A stretch of DNA of 15,002 bases from contig URLQ01000067.1 in the NCBI GenBank assembly GCA_900548745.1, forward strand, positions 1-15,002, given 5' to 3'. The stretch comes from an uncultured Prevotella sp. Lineage in GTDB: Bacteria; Bacteroidota; Bacteroidia; Bacteroidales; Bacteroidaceae. Every line of letters begins with the position of its first letter. The first letter of the stretch is position 1. Of the stretch, positions 1-6,879 are shown in pieces. Below the pieces are notes generated by a model. The model saw only the letters and a list, made by a program, of their open reading frames with translations. It had not been told where the DNA came from and did no database searches. The translations under genes were made by a program, and so were the position numbers.

Positions 1-1203
1 TTCCGCGACGTGGTGACTTCTACTTCTGCCAACCACTGGTTCCCTATTCTCAATCTGTTCGGTCCGAAAGGTAGTGGCAAGTCGGAGCTTGGCCACACGC
101 TGCTTTCGCTGTTCACAATCAGCTACACGGCACCGAATATCCAAAACTCCACACCATCGGCTCTGAACGACACGGTGGCGCAGTCGGCTAACGCACTGGC
201 GCATATTGACGAGTACAAGAACGATATCGACCCGAAGATGATTGAGTTTCTGAAGGGTCTGTGGGACGGCACCGGTCGCACTCGCATGAATATGGATCTT
301 GACAAGAAGAAGGAAACGACTGCCGTTGATTCCGGCATCATTCTTTCAGGTCAGGAGATGCCGACATCGGATATCGCTCTCTTTACCCGACTCGTCTTCC
401 TGCAGTTCCCTCGAAGTGAGTTCTCGGACAAGGAGAAGCAGAATTATAAGGTGTTGCTCGAAATGCGCTCGCTGGGACTGACGCACCTGACGCTCGAAAT
501 CCTTAAACAGCGCAAACACTTTGAACAGGCGTGGTCTACGGCGTTCCATGATACGCAGAATATCGTCGGCAACGCTCTCGGCAGCGAAAAGGGCGAGGAC
601 CGTATCATGAACAACTGGTGTGTGCCGTTGGCTGCGCTTCGGGTGCTACAAAAGATCATCCCTACGCTTACTTTCGATGAGATGCTGCAAGTCACCATCG
701 AGGGGATAAAGAAGCAGAATGGTGAGTGCAAGACTAACGGTGAGCTGGGCAACTTCTGGAACGTGGTGCAGTATCTCGCAAGCGACGGTGAGCTGATTGA
801 GGGTGGCGACTTCTTTATCCGCTATTGCAGCAAGTTCAAGACGGACATCATCAATGCCACTTGGCAGACTGAACGTCCGGTGCTGTTCCTTCAGAAGACT
901 CGTATCTTCAACCTCTACCGCAAGGAGGGACGACAGGCTAACGAGAAGGTGCTGCCTACGGATGCGCTGAAATACTATCTTCAGAACAGCCGTGCCTACC
1001 TGGGTGAAAAGGTAGCACGATTTGATGTGTATAAGAAGGGCATCATCCAGTACGACCATACCAGGGCTGCTATAGGTAGTACGCCTCCAAAACTTACTAT
1101 GACACAACGTGCCTACTGCTTTGACTATGACTTGCTTTGCGAGACGTTTGGCATCAGTCTGTGGACTGCGCCTGACCATTCCGACAACGACGAGCCATTC
1201 TAA
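1..1203 (+). CDS. Primase/helicase-type P-loop ATPase, C-terminal part (5' end outside window)
   Basis: The reading frame is open to the left edge (codons Phe-Arg-Asp precede the first GTG at 10), so the true start lies outside. A Walker A motif GPKGSGKS is encoded at 61-84 and a Walker B-like HIDEY at 202-216. A conserved segment with LSGQEMPTSDIALFTRLVFL follows (about 346-405) and looks like the sensor region of a ring helicase. From memory, this matches the C-terminal half of the CHC2 zinc-finger/toprim primase-helicase proteins of Bacteroidales phages and integrative elements, which are roughly twice this length; the zinc finger and toprim parts would be upstream. It probably unwinds and primes DNA during phage replication in the cytoplasm. 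It ends in a TAA at 1201-1203, followed by a weak hairpin. The ATPase call is firm; the primase half is inferred, not seen. Confidence 0.82.
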   Translation, partial: FRDVVTSTSANHWFPILNLFGPKGSGKSELGHTLLSLFTISYTAPNIQNSTPSALNDTVAQSANALAHIDEYKNDIDPKMIEFLKGLWDGTGRTRMNMDLDKKKETTAVDSGIILSGQEMPTSDIALFTRLVFLQFPRSEFSDKEKQNYKVLLEMRSLGLTHLTLEILKQRKHFEQAWSTAFHDTQNIVGNALGSEKGEDRIMNNWCVPLAALRVLQKIIPTLTFDEMLQVTIEGIKKQNGECKTNGELGNFWNVVQYLASDGELIEGGDFFIRYCSKFKTDIINATWQTERPVLFLQKTRIFNLYRKEGRQANEKVLPTDALKYYLQNSRAYLGEKVARFDVYKKGIIQYDHTRAAIGSTPPKLTMTQRAYCFDYDLLCETFGISLWTAPDHSDNDEPF

Positions 1204-1222
1204 GGGCTTTTTACCCTTTTAC
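1201..1222 (+). terminator. Weak terminator-like hairpin after primase/helicase gene
   Basis: AAGGG and CCCTT flank a 7-base loop and are followed by T-rich sequence up to about 1240. The stem is only 5 bp and begins inside the stop codon, so this is a weak intrinsic terminator at best. Confidence 0.3.
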
Positions 1223-1260
1223 TTTTTTACCTTTTTACTCTTATAAGTGGTAGCTTACTA

Positions 1261-1937
1261 CGAATATATTTCTTTTCAATAGGTATCATAATCAGGTGGA
1301 CTGCCGGGGCGATTGCATCGTCTCGGCGGTTTTTATTTTGCGGAAGACATGGCCATCCTCTGCGATGCTGCCTAAAGTAAAGTGGTATCTTGCAAAAGCC
1401 TTGTATCTATCTATCAATTTTGTAGTCCATCACACGCTCCAAAAGCATAAAGTGGTAGTCATTGACTTTATATGTAGCGAAATCCTCATTATTTTTGCCC
1501 TCATTCATTTTTCAGAAGAGAAATGCTGTAATTGTTGTAACTTAATGTAACTTTCTGTATGTCATTTATTTAGGTAGGCTATTATCTTGTAATTTCTTAT
1601 AACTTCTTGTAACATTTCATTATGCTTTCTAAATACCAAGAGGAAAATAGGTACTGAAAATCCTTATTTTTAGTTGTAGTCCGGCTTCTCCTCTTCTGCT
1701 ACTGCTTGCACTAAGAAACGGTATCGTAAGGGTCATCGTGCTTCAGGAGAACGAGCATGGCACTCGTGAGCCTTTCACTCATTGTTCTTCTTTGAGGTAT
1801 GTGCAACATGGTAGGATTTACCCGTCGATAATCAAATGAAAGAGGTATTGCTGACTCCTTTTTTATTGCTCCGCTCTTGTGGACATAGGTGATGGATTTC
1901 TACTGCATAACATTCAAATTGTCAGACATGCAGCCCT
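1261..1937 (-). repeat. Decayed inverted copy of the ardA segment 2159-2866
   Basis: Read on the minus strand, this stretch aligns by eye, with many substitutions and indels, to the plus-strand segment from the 3' arm of the pre-ardA hairpin to beyond the ardA terminator. Anchors: ATGCAGCCCT at 1928-1937 matches the complement of AGGGCTGCAT at 2159-2168; GTCTGACAATTTGAAT matches GTCTAACAATTTAAAT; at the far end AAGAAATATATTC (minus strand, 1262-1274) matches 2853-2865. Homology therefore covers leader end, gene and terminator. It ends about 58 bp from the primase stop. No terminal repeats of an insertion sequence are visible at the edges. Confidence 0.75.
1333..1908 (-). pseudogene. Decayed ardA copy (antirestriction pseudogene)
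   Basis: The minus-strand ATG at 1908-1906 corresponds to the ardA start, but the third codon is TAG. Downstream, ArdA-like peptides appear in alternating frames. The strongest are at 1515-1340: EDFATYKVNDYHFMLLERVMDYKI, then after a frameshift at a TAG, YKAFARYHFTLGSIAEDGHVFRK. The intact ArdA has EEDFATHIVNECYDLERMMG and YKAFARDLFISDYIFEDGYVFRR. The middle of the gene is recognisable mainly at the DNA level (for example AGAACAATGAG against AGTACAATGAA in the YNEG region). Its length of about 576 bp is close to the 594 bp of the intact gene. It cannot make a full ArdA protein. A short peptide in one frame (RRTMSERLTSAMLVLLK) looks like a separate gene but is frameshifted ardA sequence. Confidence 0.75.
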
Positions 1938-1963
1938 AATTTCGTTCATGGGATTTTTCCGCG

Positions 1964-1982
1964 TGCAAAGTTAGCGCAAGCG
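1964..1982 (-). promoter_or_regulatory. Conserved 19-bp box, copy A; possible minus-strand promoter -7
   Basis: The plus-strand sequence TGCAAAGTTAGCGCAAGCG is identical at 13400-13418. Its complement contains TAACTTTG, which fits the Bacteroidetes -7 consensus TAnnTTTG and would direct transcription leftward into the decayed ardA copy, whose start lies about 55 bases away. The -33 region is not convincing (no clean TTTG at the right distance). The identity of this box amid diverged surroundings suggests it is under selection. Confidence 0.45.
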
Positions 1983-1984
1983 AC

Positions 1985-2199
1985 ATTCTGCAAGGGCACG
2001 GTGCTGCCTTAGCTCGAATATTTTTTCAAGATTTTGGGGTGCGGTGGCTCCTGGTCCAAATTCTCGTTCCGCCAAAGGTGAAAAAATATTCGCCTATCTC
2101 TTGCCTTAAATGTCTTCTTCTTGCGCTGGGTAAGGCAGCGTAAAAAGTCCTCATTCCGAGGGCTGCATCTAAAAGTCTAACAATTTAAATTTCTAAGTT
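1985..2199 (+). promoter_or_regulatory. Structured leader upstream of ardA, copy A
   Basis: A nested hairpin can be drawn. P1 pairs GCAAGGG (1990-1996) with CTCTTGC (2098-2104). P2 pairs TAG plus CGAATATTTTTTCA (2010-2028) with TGAAAAAATATTCG plus CTA (2079-2096), the 14-base part being perfect. P3 pairs TTTGG (2033-2037) with CCAAA (2056-2060). P4 pairs GGTGC (2038-2042) with GCTCC (2047-2051), with one mismatch. A separate hairpin, GTCCTC-ATTCC-GAGGGC (2147-2163), lies 37 bases before the ardA start. The same pairings, with changed bases on both sides, occur at 13426-13608. This may be a structured RNA leader or a folded DNA control element. I do not recognise it as a known RNA family. Confidence 0.6.
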
Positions 2200-2793
2200 A
2201 TGCAAGAAATGGTTTTAACATCACCTAAGTCGGCTCACAAGAGCATGAAGGAGCAGTTTGAGAGTGTCAGCAGCTATATCGTTGATTATCTCTGGGATCA
2301 GCCTGCCATCTATTGTGGCACATACAAGAAGTACAATGAAGGCTCACTCTTCGGTGCCTGGCTCGATCTCCGCACGTTTGACTCTTACGAGGAGTTCATC
2401 GATGTATGCAAGCAGCTTCACGCTGATGAGGAGGATCCGGAGTTTATGTTTCAGGATTATCAGTGCTTCCCTGCTGAATGGTATTCAGAAAGCTGTATGG
2501 ATGAAGAAGTTTTCGACAAGATAATAGCTTTCATCCAAATGGATGATGACAAACAGAAAGCATTTAAGGCTTATGTTTCTGCCACTGGCGATGACAGCAT
2601 TTCGGATTTTGAAGATAGTTATGAGGGCGAATATGATTCGGAAGAGGATTTCGCCACACACATCGTCAATGAGTGCTATGATTTGGAGCGCATGATGGGC
2701 AATCTCTCATGTTACTTCGATTACAAGGCGTTTGCAAGGGATTTGTTCATCTCGGACTACATCTTCGAGGATGGCTACGTCTTCCGCAGATAA
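2200..2793 (+). CDS. ardA: ArdA-type antirestriction protein
   Basis: This 197-residue protein carries the ArdA signatures IYCGTYKKYNEGSLFGAWLDL (residues 37-57) and LHADEEDPEFMFQDY (residues 73-87). It is very acidic: I count 45 Asp/Glu against 16 Lys/Arg. That agrees with the known ArdA mechanism, in which the protein mimics DNA and blocks type I restriction-modification enzymes in the cytoplasm. It is slightly longer than typical ArdA (about 165-180 residues, from memory), with about 35 extra N-terminal residues. The ATG follows an AT-rich leader (AATTTAAATTTCTAAGTT). The gene stands alone between a structured leader and a strong terminator, so it is probably expressed on its own, perhaps early after DNA entry. 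A decayed inverted copy lies upstream. Confidence 0.92.
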   Translation: MQEMVLTSPKSAHKSMKEQFESVSSYIVDYLWDQPAIYCGTYKKYNEGSLFGAWLDLRTFDSYEEFIDVCKQLHADEEDPEFMFQDYQCFPAEWYSESCMDEEVFDKIIAFIQMDDDKQKAFKAYVSATGDDSISDFEDSYEGEYDSEEDFATHIVNECYDLERMMGNLSCYFDYKAFARDLFISDYIFEDGYVFRR

Positions 2794-2794
2794 A

Positions 2795-2845
2795 GGTGGA
2801 AGCCGGACGAGGTAATCGCCTCGCTCCGGCAGCCCACCTTTTTAT
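2795..2845 (+). terminator. Strong intrinsic terminator after ardA
   Basis: GGTGG (2795-2799) pairs with CCACC (2834-2838), enclosing GCCGG/CCGGC and CGAGG/CCTCG stems around a TAATCG loop, followed by TTTTTATT. A degenerate version without the T-run follows the decayed ardA copy at about 1295-1330 on the minus strand. Confidence 0.88.
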
Positions 2846-2959
2846 TGTAACCAAGAAATATATTCTCCGTAAGGGGTGTTCCATCTGAATAGTATCTATC
2901 TATCAAATAACAAATCTTAAACGTTTCCATCATTCCATACAGCCTACACAAAACTATAG

Positions 2960-2992
2960 TATCTTTGTGCTCGTAATCAATTTACATGTTTT
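2960..2992 (+). promoter_or_regulatory. Bacteroidetes-type promoter for the 2993-3932 gene pair
   Basis: TATCTTTG at 2960-2967 matches the -7 consensus TAnnTTTG. It lies 26 bases before the ATG at 2993, giving a leader of about 18 nt. A clear TTTG -33 box is not visible. The rest of the gap from 2846 holds nothing else I can identify. Confidence 0.6.
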
Positions 2993-3517
2993 ATGAGCGA
3001 CTATCACATCTATATCAAAATGCCTTCCTATCTGCGCCAGTGGTTCGTACATCGGCACAGTGGCACGGAACCAGTGCGTCTAAGAAACGGCAGCATCGAG
3101 TCTAAACTTATAAAGCTCGCTGTTGTCAAACCGCCTGTTTCTGCTGTTCCTACAAGGCAACGTGAGGATGAAGTCGCCATTTGTATTCCGTATTCCAAAA
3201 CTCGCGACCCTCGTATTTACAATCATATCACGGACACTGGTAAACGTGCGTTACTGGAGAACGTGAAGAACTCCTTTGATGTAGACTGCTGGACATTCCT
3301 GCACGACTTCGGCAGGATCGGCAAACAGCAGAAAGACCTCATTTATCTCTACATGGAACAACGGGGCATCAAGGAGGACGGCACTTGCTGGGACTCCATC
3401 GCGAAAATATACCAACGCTTGCGTAAGAATTATCTTACTAACCAATGCAAACGAAAAAACAGCACGATAAAAAACGGTAGCAATAACAAGGTTGAAACTG
3501 AAGAAATAGTAGAATAA
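2993..3517 (+). CDS. Conserved Bacteroidales phage protein of unknown function
   Basis: The protein has 174 residues. The opening (YHIYIKMPSYLRQWFVHRHSG, approximately residues 4-24) and a later segment (FLHDFGRIGKQQKDLIYLYMEQRGI) resemble a protein I recall as common in Bacteroidales prophages, without a known function. Residues about 135-160 (WDSIAKIYQRLRKNYLTNQCKRKN) are helical and basic, and could bind nucleic acid. No transmembrane segment or signal peptide is seen. It is the first gene of a two-gene unit with its own promoter, and its stop codon is one base from the next ATG, so the two are probably translated together. A regulatory or DNA-binding role is possible but unproven. Confidence 0.85.
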   Translation: MSDYHIYIKMPSYLRQWFVHRHSGTEPVRLRNGSIESKLIKLAVVKPPVSAVPTRQREDEVAICIPYSKTRDPRIYNHITDTGKRALLENVKNSFDVDCWTFLHDFGRIGKQQKDLIYLYMEQRGIKEDGTCWDSIAKIYQRLRKNYLTNQCKRKNSTIKNGSNNKVETEEIVE

Positions 3518-3518
3518 T

Positions 3519-3932
3519 ATGCAACGTCTTCCCGGAATCATCAATATATATTACGTGCTTGCCTCGTCGCTCATGGCAAGCATCACACAGAAAGCGTTGG
3601 CGGATGCTCCTGTCGGAGTGTTCGCTGACACTTTTCTAATTCCACATATCGGTGATGCCGTTTGTGAAATGGAGACGCAGTTTGACAATAACGATACTTT
3701 GGAAAAGGTGAAACTCTCTTTCTCTACTACTTCGCAGCTGCCAGCTCGTGAGCATCTTGCTTTCGTCATCCAGACGGTGGATGGAAAGCAGTATCTCATC
3801 GGCACAGCTGACAAACCTTTTCCTGTCATCAAGGTAGACGACTCCACAGGCAAGGTGGATGGTGATTCGGCTGCTACGAAATACACCATATCTTATACAA
3901 ATAAAGTGGCACTGGTGTCATGCACGGCGTGA
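3519..3932 (+). CDS. Conserved Bacteroidales phage protein, possibly virion-associated
   Basis: This 137-residue protein begins MQRLPGIINIYYVLASSLMA and then shows alternating hydrophobic and polar stretches typical of beta-rich phage head-tail or tail proteins (EKVKLSFSTTSQLP, HLAFVIQTVDGKQYLIGTADKPFPVIKV). Phage proteins with an LPG-opening and a similar 'AFVIxTxDGKxYLIG' core are familiar to me from Bacteroidales prophages, but I cannot name a function. It starts one base after the preceding stop and ends inside an intrinsic terminator, so it closes the small operon. A virion role is inferred from composition and from its place before the morphogenesis genes. It could equally be a small accessory protein. 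Confidence 0.82.
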   Translation: MQRLPGIINIYYVLASSLMASITQKALADAPVGVFADTFLIPHIGDAVCEMETQFDNNDTLEKVKLSFSTTSQLPAREHLAFVIQTVDGKQYLIGTADKPFPVIKVDDSTGKVDGDSAATKYTISYTNKVALVSCTA

Positions 3933-3946
3933 TGAGCGCCTTTTTT
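3926..3946 (+). terminator. Intrinsic terminator overlapping the stop codon of the 3519-3932 gene
   Basis: GGCG (3926-3929) pairs with CGCC (3937-3940) around a 7-base loop that contains the TGA stop (3930-3932). TTTTTT follows at 3941-3946. The stem is short but GC-only, and the U-tract is complete. Confidence 0.65.
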
Positions 3947-4062
3947 CATGCCTTTTTGTAACATTTTGTATGCAGTTGAAACATTGCATCAAAACTTAAA
4001 GTGTTGATAATCAGTATTTTCTTTCTTTGTTTACAATGTTACAAAAGATACAGCCGAAATCG

Positions 4063-4098
4063 GTTGAGTTTTTGAAAACGATAAAATTTATTCTCAAC
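4063..4098 (+). repeat. Short inverted repeat in the gap before the morphogenesis operon
   Basis: GTTGAG (4063-4068) and CTCAAC (4093-4098) are complementary, with an AT-rich loop of 24 bases. It lies in the 266-bp gap between the terminator at 3946 and the protease gene, about 75 bases upstream of that promoter's -7 box. It could be an operator or chance. Nothing else in this gap looks coding; a 67-codon frame from 4027 overlaps the protease start and has no recognisable features. Confidence 0.25.
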
Positions 4099-4149
4099 TC
4101 AATAATTCCCAATCAGCGCCAGCCGACAATTCAAAACTCTTTTTCTGTC

Positions 4150-4198
4150 TTTCTACCACTATATATAACAATGTATCTTTGCCTAAAAATGAAACATC
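4150..4198 (+). promoter_or_regulatory. Promoter of the morphogenesis operon
   Basis: TATCTTTG at 4174-4181 matches TAnnTTTG. A TTTC about 20 bases upstream (4150-4153) is a near match to the -33 TTTG. The predicted transcript starts near 4188, only about 10 bases before the protease ATG at 4199. Confidence 0.65.
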
Positions 4199-5263
4199 AT
4201 GGCAAAGACAAAATACAATCTCCATCTTAAAGGCTACGTCGGTGGTTGGGACTTCGATTCTGACTACGTCGATTTCGTCCTAAACAAGAACACCGACAAG
4301 GAGGTTGCTGTTCTCATCGACTCTCTCGGCGGACAGCTCAACACCGCTCTCTCTATATCATCTGCATTCAGGCGACACGGCAATGTTCACGTCCACTTTG
4401 TGGGCATGAACGCCAGTGCCGCTACCATCGCGTCAATGGGTGCAAAGCGCATCACCATGGATCACTCGGCTATGTATCTCGTGCACCAGTGCTCACAGTC
4501 GTTCTTCGAGTGGGGCAGTTTGAACGCTACGGATATGCAAAATCTCATCGACAATCTGGAGAAGCAGAAGTCTGACCTTAACAAGTTGGATGCCAACGTC
4601 GCTGAGATGTATGCCGGACGATGCAAGAAGAAATCTGCCGACTTGCTGGAACTCATGAAAATGGGTGGATGGCTGACGGCACAGGAGGCACTGGCTTGGG
4701 GCTTCGTTGATGAACTCACGGAGTTTGATGATGAGTCGGCTCCAGTTCTTACGGAGGCTATTGCTGCGGACTTTACCGCTCACGGCATACCGCTTCCTAA
4801 GATGCTGACCGACACGAAGTCGGAAGACATCACGGCGTTCAGACGGTTCCTGCAGGCTTGTGCCTCTGTTTTCCACTCGCAAGAGAAACCAAATAAAATT
4901 GTTCCAACCATATCTTCTGAAGAAAAAATGAAAAAGACCTATTCTAACATTTGCAAGACTCTCGCTTGCGACTCGCTGGAAGCTAACGACGACAAGGTTA
5001 CGCTTACCACGGCACAACTCGACTCTATCGAGGCGGACATCACAGCGAAGTACAAGGAAATCACCAATCTTTCGGCTGACGTTGACCGTCTGACTAAGGC
5101 TAACAGCGATTTGGAGGAGAAGCTGAAAAAACTCCCTGCTGACACTACAAACACGATTGTTGATGACAAGAAGGACGGTGGCACCAACACCGAAAAGTCT
5201 GACATCGAGAAGTTCTACGACACCACAAACTCGGCCCAGGCACTCTTTGACTCTTTACCATAA
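4199..5263 (+). CDS. ClpP-like prohead protease with C-terminal scaffold-like segment
   Basis: The protein has 354 residues. Residues about 1-180 have the ClpP/S14 fold signatures: LIDSLGGQLNTALSIS (residues 39-54), a likely nucleophile Ser73 in NASAATIASMGA, the active-site histidine His96 in MYLVHQCS, a candidate Asp131 in LNKLDANVAEMYAGR, and the closing motif WLTAQEALAWGFVDEL (158-173). After a linker, residues about 240-330 are a charged coiled-coil-like region (SIEADITAKYKEITNLSADVDRL and onward), then an acidic/Lys tail. This arrangement fits a protease fused to an internal scaffold: it would shape the procapsid and then cleave scaffold and capsid. The gene is the first of the operon and directly precedes the capsid gene, which supports the role. 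An internal ATG at 4927, at the start of the scaffold-like part, could permit a separate scaffold product. Confidence 0.9.
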   Translation: MAKTKYNLHLKGYVGGWDFDSDYVDFVLNKNTDKEVAVLIDSLGGQLNTALSISSAFRRHGNVHVHFVGMNASAATIASMGAKRITMDHSAMYLVHQCSQSFFEWGSLNATDMQNLIDNLEKQKSDLNKLDANVAEMYAGRCKKKSADLLELMKMGGWLTAQEALAWGFVDELTEFDDESAPVLTEAIAADFTAHGIPLPKMLTDTKSEDITAFRRFLQACASVFHSQEKPNKIVPTISSEEKMKKTYSNICKTLACDSLEANDDKVTLTTAQLDSIEADITAKYKEITNLSADVDRLTKANSDLEEKLKKLPADTTNTIVDDKKDGGTNTEKSDIEKFYDTTNSAQALFDSLP

Positions 5264-5296
5264 CAACTCACAAATCATAATTCAATATTCCCAATC

Positions 5297-6259
5297 ATGG
5301 CAGGAAAACTACAATTTACCCTACAAGAATACAAGGATGCTGCTCGAAAGTGGCGTTCTGACTTCCTTCGTCTGCCGATTATCGGCTGCGACGAGACTCT
5401 TAAGTTTATGACCGGTCGCCCTGGCATCCGCTACAAGGAAAGTGTGGGCACGCTCAACGCTTCGGCACAGTTCGCTCCTTACTCGCCAACTCGCTCGGAG
5501 GACGTGAACTTGCAGCTGGACTTCCGAACTCTTGAAACGTTCTTCGGTTCGGTGGTCGCTAAGTTCGAGCCTAACTCGGCTATCTCTACGCTCCTCGGCA
5601 CTGGTGCCACTAAGGGCGATGGACAGAAGTCTGTTCCTACGGCTCGCGAGGTGCTTGGACTTATCGCCAAGTCGCTCTCCGAAAAGCTCAATGATGCTAT
5701 CTGGAGCGGTGTGCGCAACGCAAGCGGTACTACCACTCAGGATCTTTTCGATGGCTTTGACACCATCACAAAGAAGGAGGTTACTTCCGGTGCTCTCGCT
5801 AAGGAGAACGGCAATTACCTCAAACTGACGGATGCCATCACCTCTGCCAACGCCGTTGACGTGGCTAAGGAAATCCTCTTCTCGCTCGACCCACGCTTGC
5901 GCTCGCAGACTCTCTTCATGTACTGCTCGCAGGACTTCGTGGATAAGTATAACGAGGGTTATCTGCTCACACACAGCGGTATTCCGTATAACACGCAGTA
6001 CAATCAGCCTACTGTCGAGGGTTCTAACGGCAAACTCATCTTCTGTCCGCTTGCTAACAAGACGGACTCGAAGTATATCCACATCTCGCCAAAGATCAAT
6101 ATGCTTTATGGATATGACCAGATGGGCGACGTGGAATCGGTTGACGTTGAACGTTTCGATGCGTTCCTTCTCTCGTACATCGCCACCATGTTCTTCGGTG
6201 TACAGTTCGAGTCTATCGACAAGCGACGCCTGAAGGTCGTTGAACTGGCTGGCTTATAG
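5297..6259 (+). CDS. Major capsid protein
   Basis: A 320-residue protein encoded 33 bp downstream of the protease, in the usual protease-capsid order. It shows HK97-type features by pattern: an N-terminal helical arm (residues 1-30), an extended loop region with GIRYKESVGTLNASAQFAPYSPTRSEDV (about residues 43-70), and a C-terminal part with membrane-free, mixed alpha/beta sequence ending in FESIDKRRLKVVELAGL. It matches my memory of capsid proteins of Bacteroidales siphophages. The protein assembles the icosahedral shell. Its codons are GC-richer and more regular than those of the accessory genes, as expected for a highly expressed structural gene. A fold prediction would settle the HK97 assignment. 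Confidence 0.82.
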   Translation: MAGKLQFTLQEYKDAARKWRSDFLRLPIIGCDETLKFMTGRPGIRYKESVGTLNASAQFAPYSPTRSEDVNLQLDFRTLETFFGSVVAKFEPNSAISTLLGTGATKGDGQKSVPTAREVLGLIAKSLSEKLNDAIWSGVRNASGTTTQDLFDGFDTITKKEVTSGALAKENGNYLKLTDAITSANAVDVAKEILFSLDPRLRSQTLFMYCSQDFVDKYNEGYLLTHSGIPYNTQYNQPTVEGSNGKLIFCPLANKTDSKYIHISPKINMLYGYDQMGDVESVDVERFDAFLLSYIATMFFGVQFESIDKRRLKVVELAGL

Positions 6260-6282
6260 TCTAACTCTTAACAATAGTAATT

Positions 6283-6849
6283 ATGGCAGCATCTAATACA
6301 GACGTACAAAAATCTCTTGCATGGGCGATGGGCACACCGGAACTTCCTGGTGTGCGTCGCCGTGTTTATTATACATCCAAGAATGATATTCTTGTTTGGC
6401 CTAAACTTCCTCATAACGAGGTCGGACGTGTTACTTCTTCTGTCTATGACGGCTCCTTCACGTTGAAGGAAAACGCTGTATGGAAATACATCGACATCCT
6501 TCCTGAGAAGTCGCAACTCACAAGTGAGGCACAGGGTGAACTGCCGTCACAGACGCAGCTCAACAAACTCGTGGCGGTGCATCCATCGGTAAGCGAGGCG
6601 GCATCGGCTGCAGCTGCTTACCTCAATAACAACGACAACGTCTTCATCGTCGAGGACATGAAGGGCAAGCATCGTGTCGTGGGTTGTGACAAGTGGACTA
6701 CCAAGACCACCGTCACGCAGGATCTCGGTCAGGGTGCCACTGGCACCACTGGCACCACTATCAACGTGGAGGCATCGGACGAGTGTCCGGCTCCGTTCTA
6801 TACTGGCACCATCACCACTGAGGACGGCGACATTGATTGCGCAGCGTAA
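6283..6849 (+). CDS. Probable tail tube or other major structural protein
   Basis: This 188-residue protein follows the capsid gene by 23 bp. Its middle (VAVHPSVSEAASAAAAYLNN, NVFIVEDMKGKHRVVGCDKW) and C-terminal part (GQGATGTTGTTINVEASDECPAPFYTG) resemble a beta-rich structural protein I recall from Bacteroidales phages, often in the position of a major tail protein. The Gly/Thr-rich GATGTTGTT stretch at residues about 150-160 is typical of tube-forming or decoration proteins. No enzyme motif is visible. It would act in the virion, either forming the tail tube or decorating the head. The structural assignment is likely; the tail-tube assignment is a guess from position and composition. Confidence 0.7.
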   Translation: MAASNTDVQKSLAWAMGTPELPGVRRRVYYTSKNDILVWPKLPHNEVGRVTSSVYDGSFTLKENAVWKYIDILPEKSQLTSEAQGELPSQTQLNKLVAVHPSVSEAASAAAAYLNNNDNVFIVEDMKGKHRVVGCDKWTTKTTVTQDLGQGATGTTGTTINVEASDECPAPFYTGTITTEDGDIDCAA

Positions 6850-6879
6850 CGGCGAGTAAAGTTATAATCATAGTTGACC

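Larger units (their letters stand above)
2159..2866 (+). repeat. Intact arm of the ardA inverted duplication
   Basis: This is the plus-strand partner of the decayed copy at 1261-1937. It covers the 3' arm of the pre-ardA hairpin, the ardA gene, its terminator, and the sequence up to AAGAAATATATTC at 2853-2865. The two arms are separated by about 221 bp that carry the conserved box and the nested hairpin. Confidence 0.7.

Noticed and set aside
1296..1550. Plus-strand 84-codon frame
   Set aside because: It is antisense to the decayed ardA copy, Cys-rich and without recognisable features or a promoter.
1676..1835. Apparent separate minus-strand small gene with peptides RRTMSERLTSAMLVLLK and GKSYHVAHTSKKN
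   Set aside because: The DNA aligns with the IYCGTYKKYNEGSLFGAWLDL region of ardA and its flanks, so this is frameshifted ardA sequence within the inverted copy, not another gene.
1204..2199. Diversity-generating retroelement template/variable repeat pair
   Set aside because: The repeats are inverted, full-gene-length and differ by indels and all substitution types, not adenine-specific changes, and no reverse transcriptase is present in the window.
1261..2866. Assembly palindrome artefact
   Set aside because: The two arms have diverged heavily by substitutions and indels; an assembly or library artefact would give near-identical arms.
4027..4230. Plus-strand 67-codon frame before the protease
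   Set aside because: It overlaps the protease promoter and start, has no recognisable protein pattern, and its upstream box (TTTCTTTG) lacks the TA of the -7 consensus.
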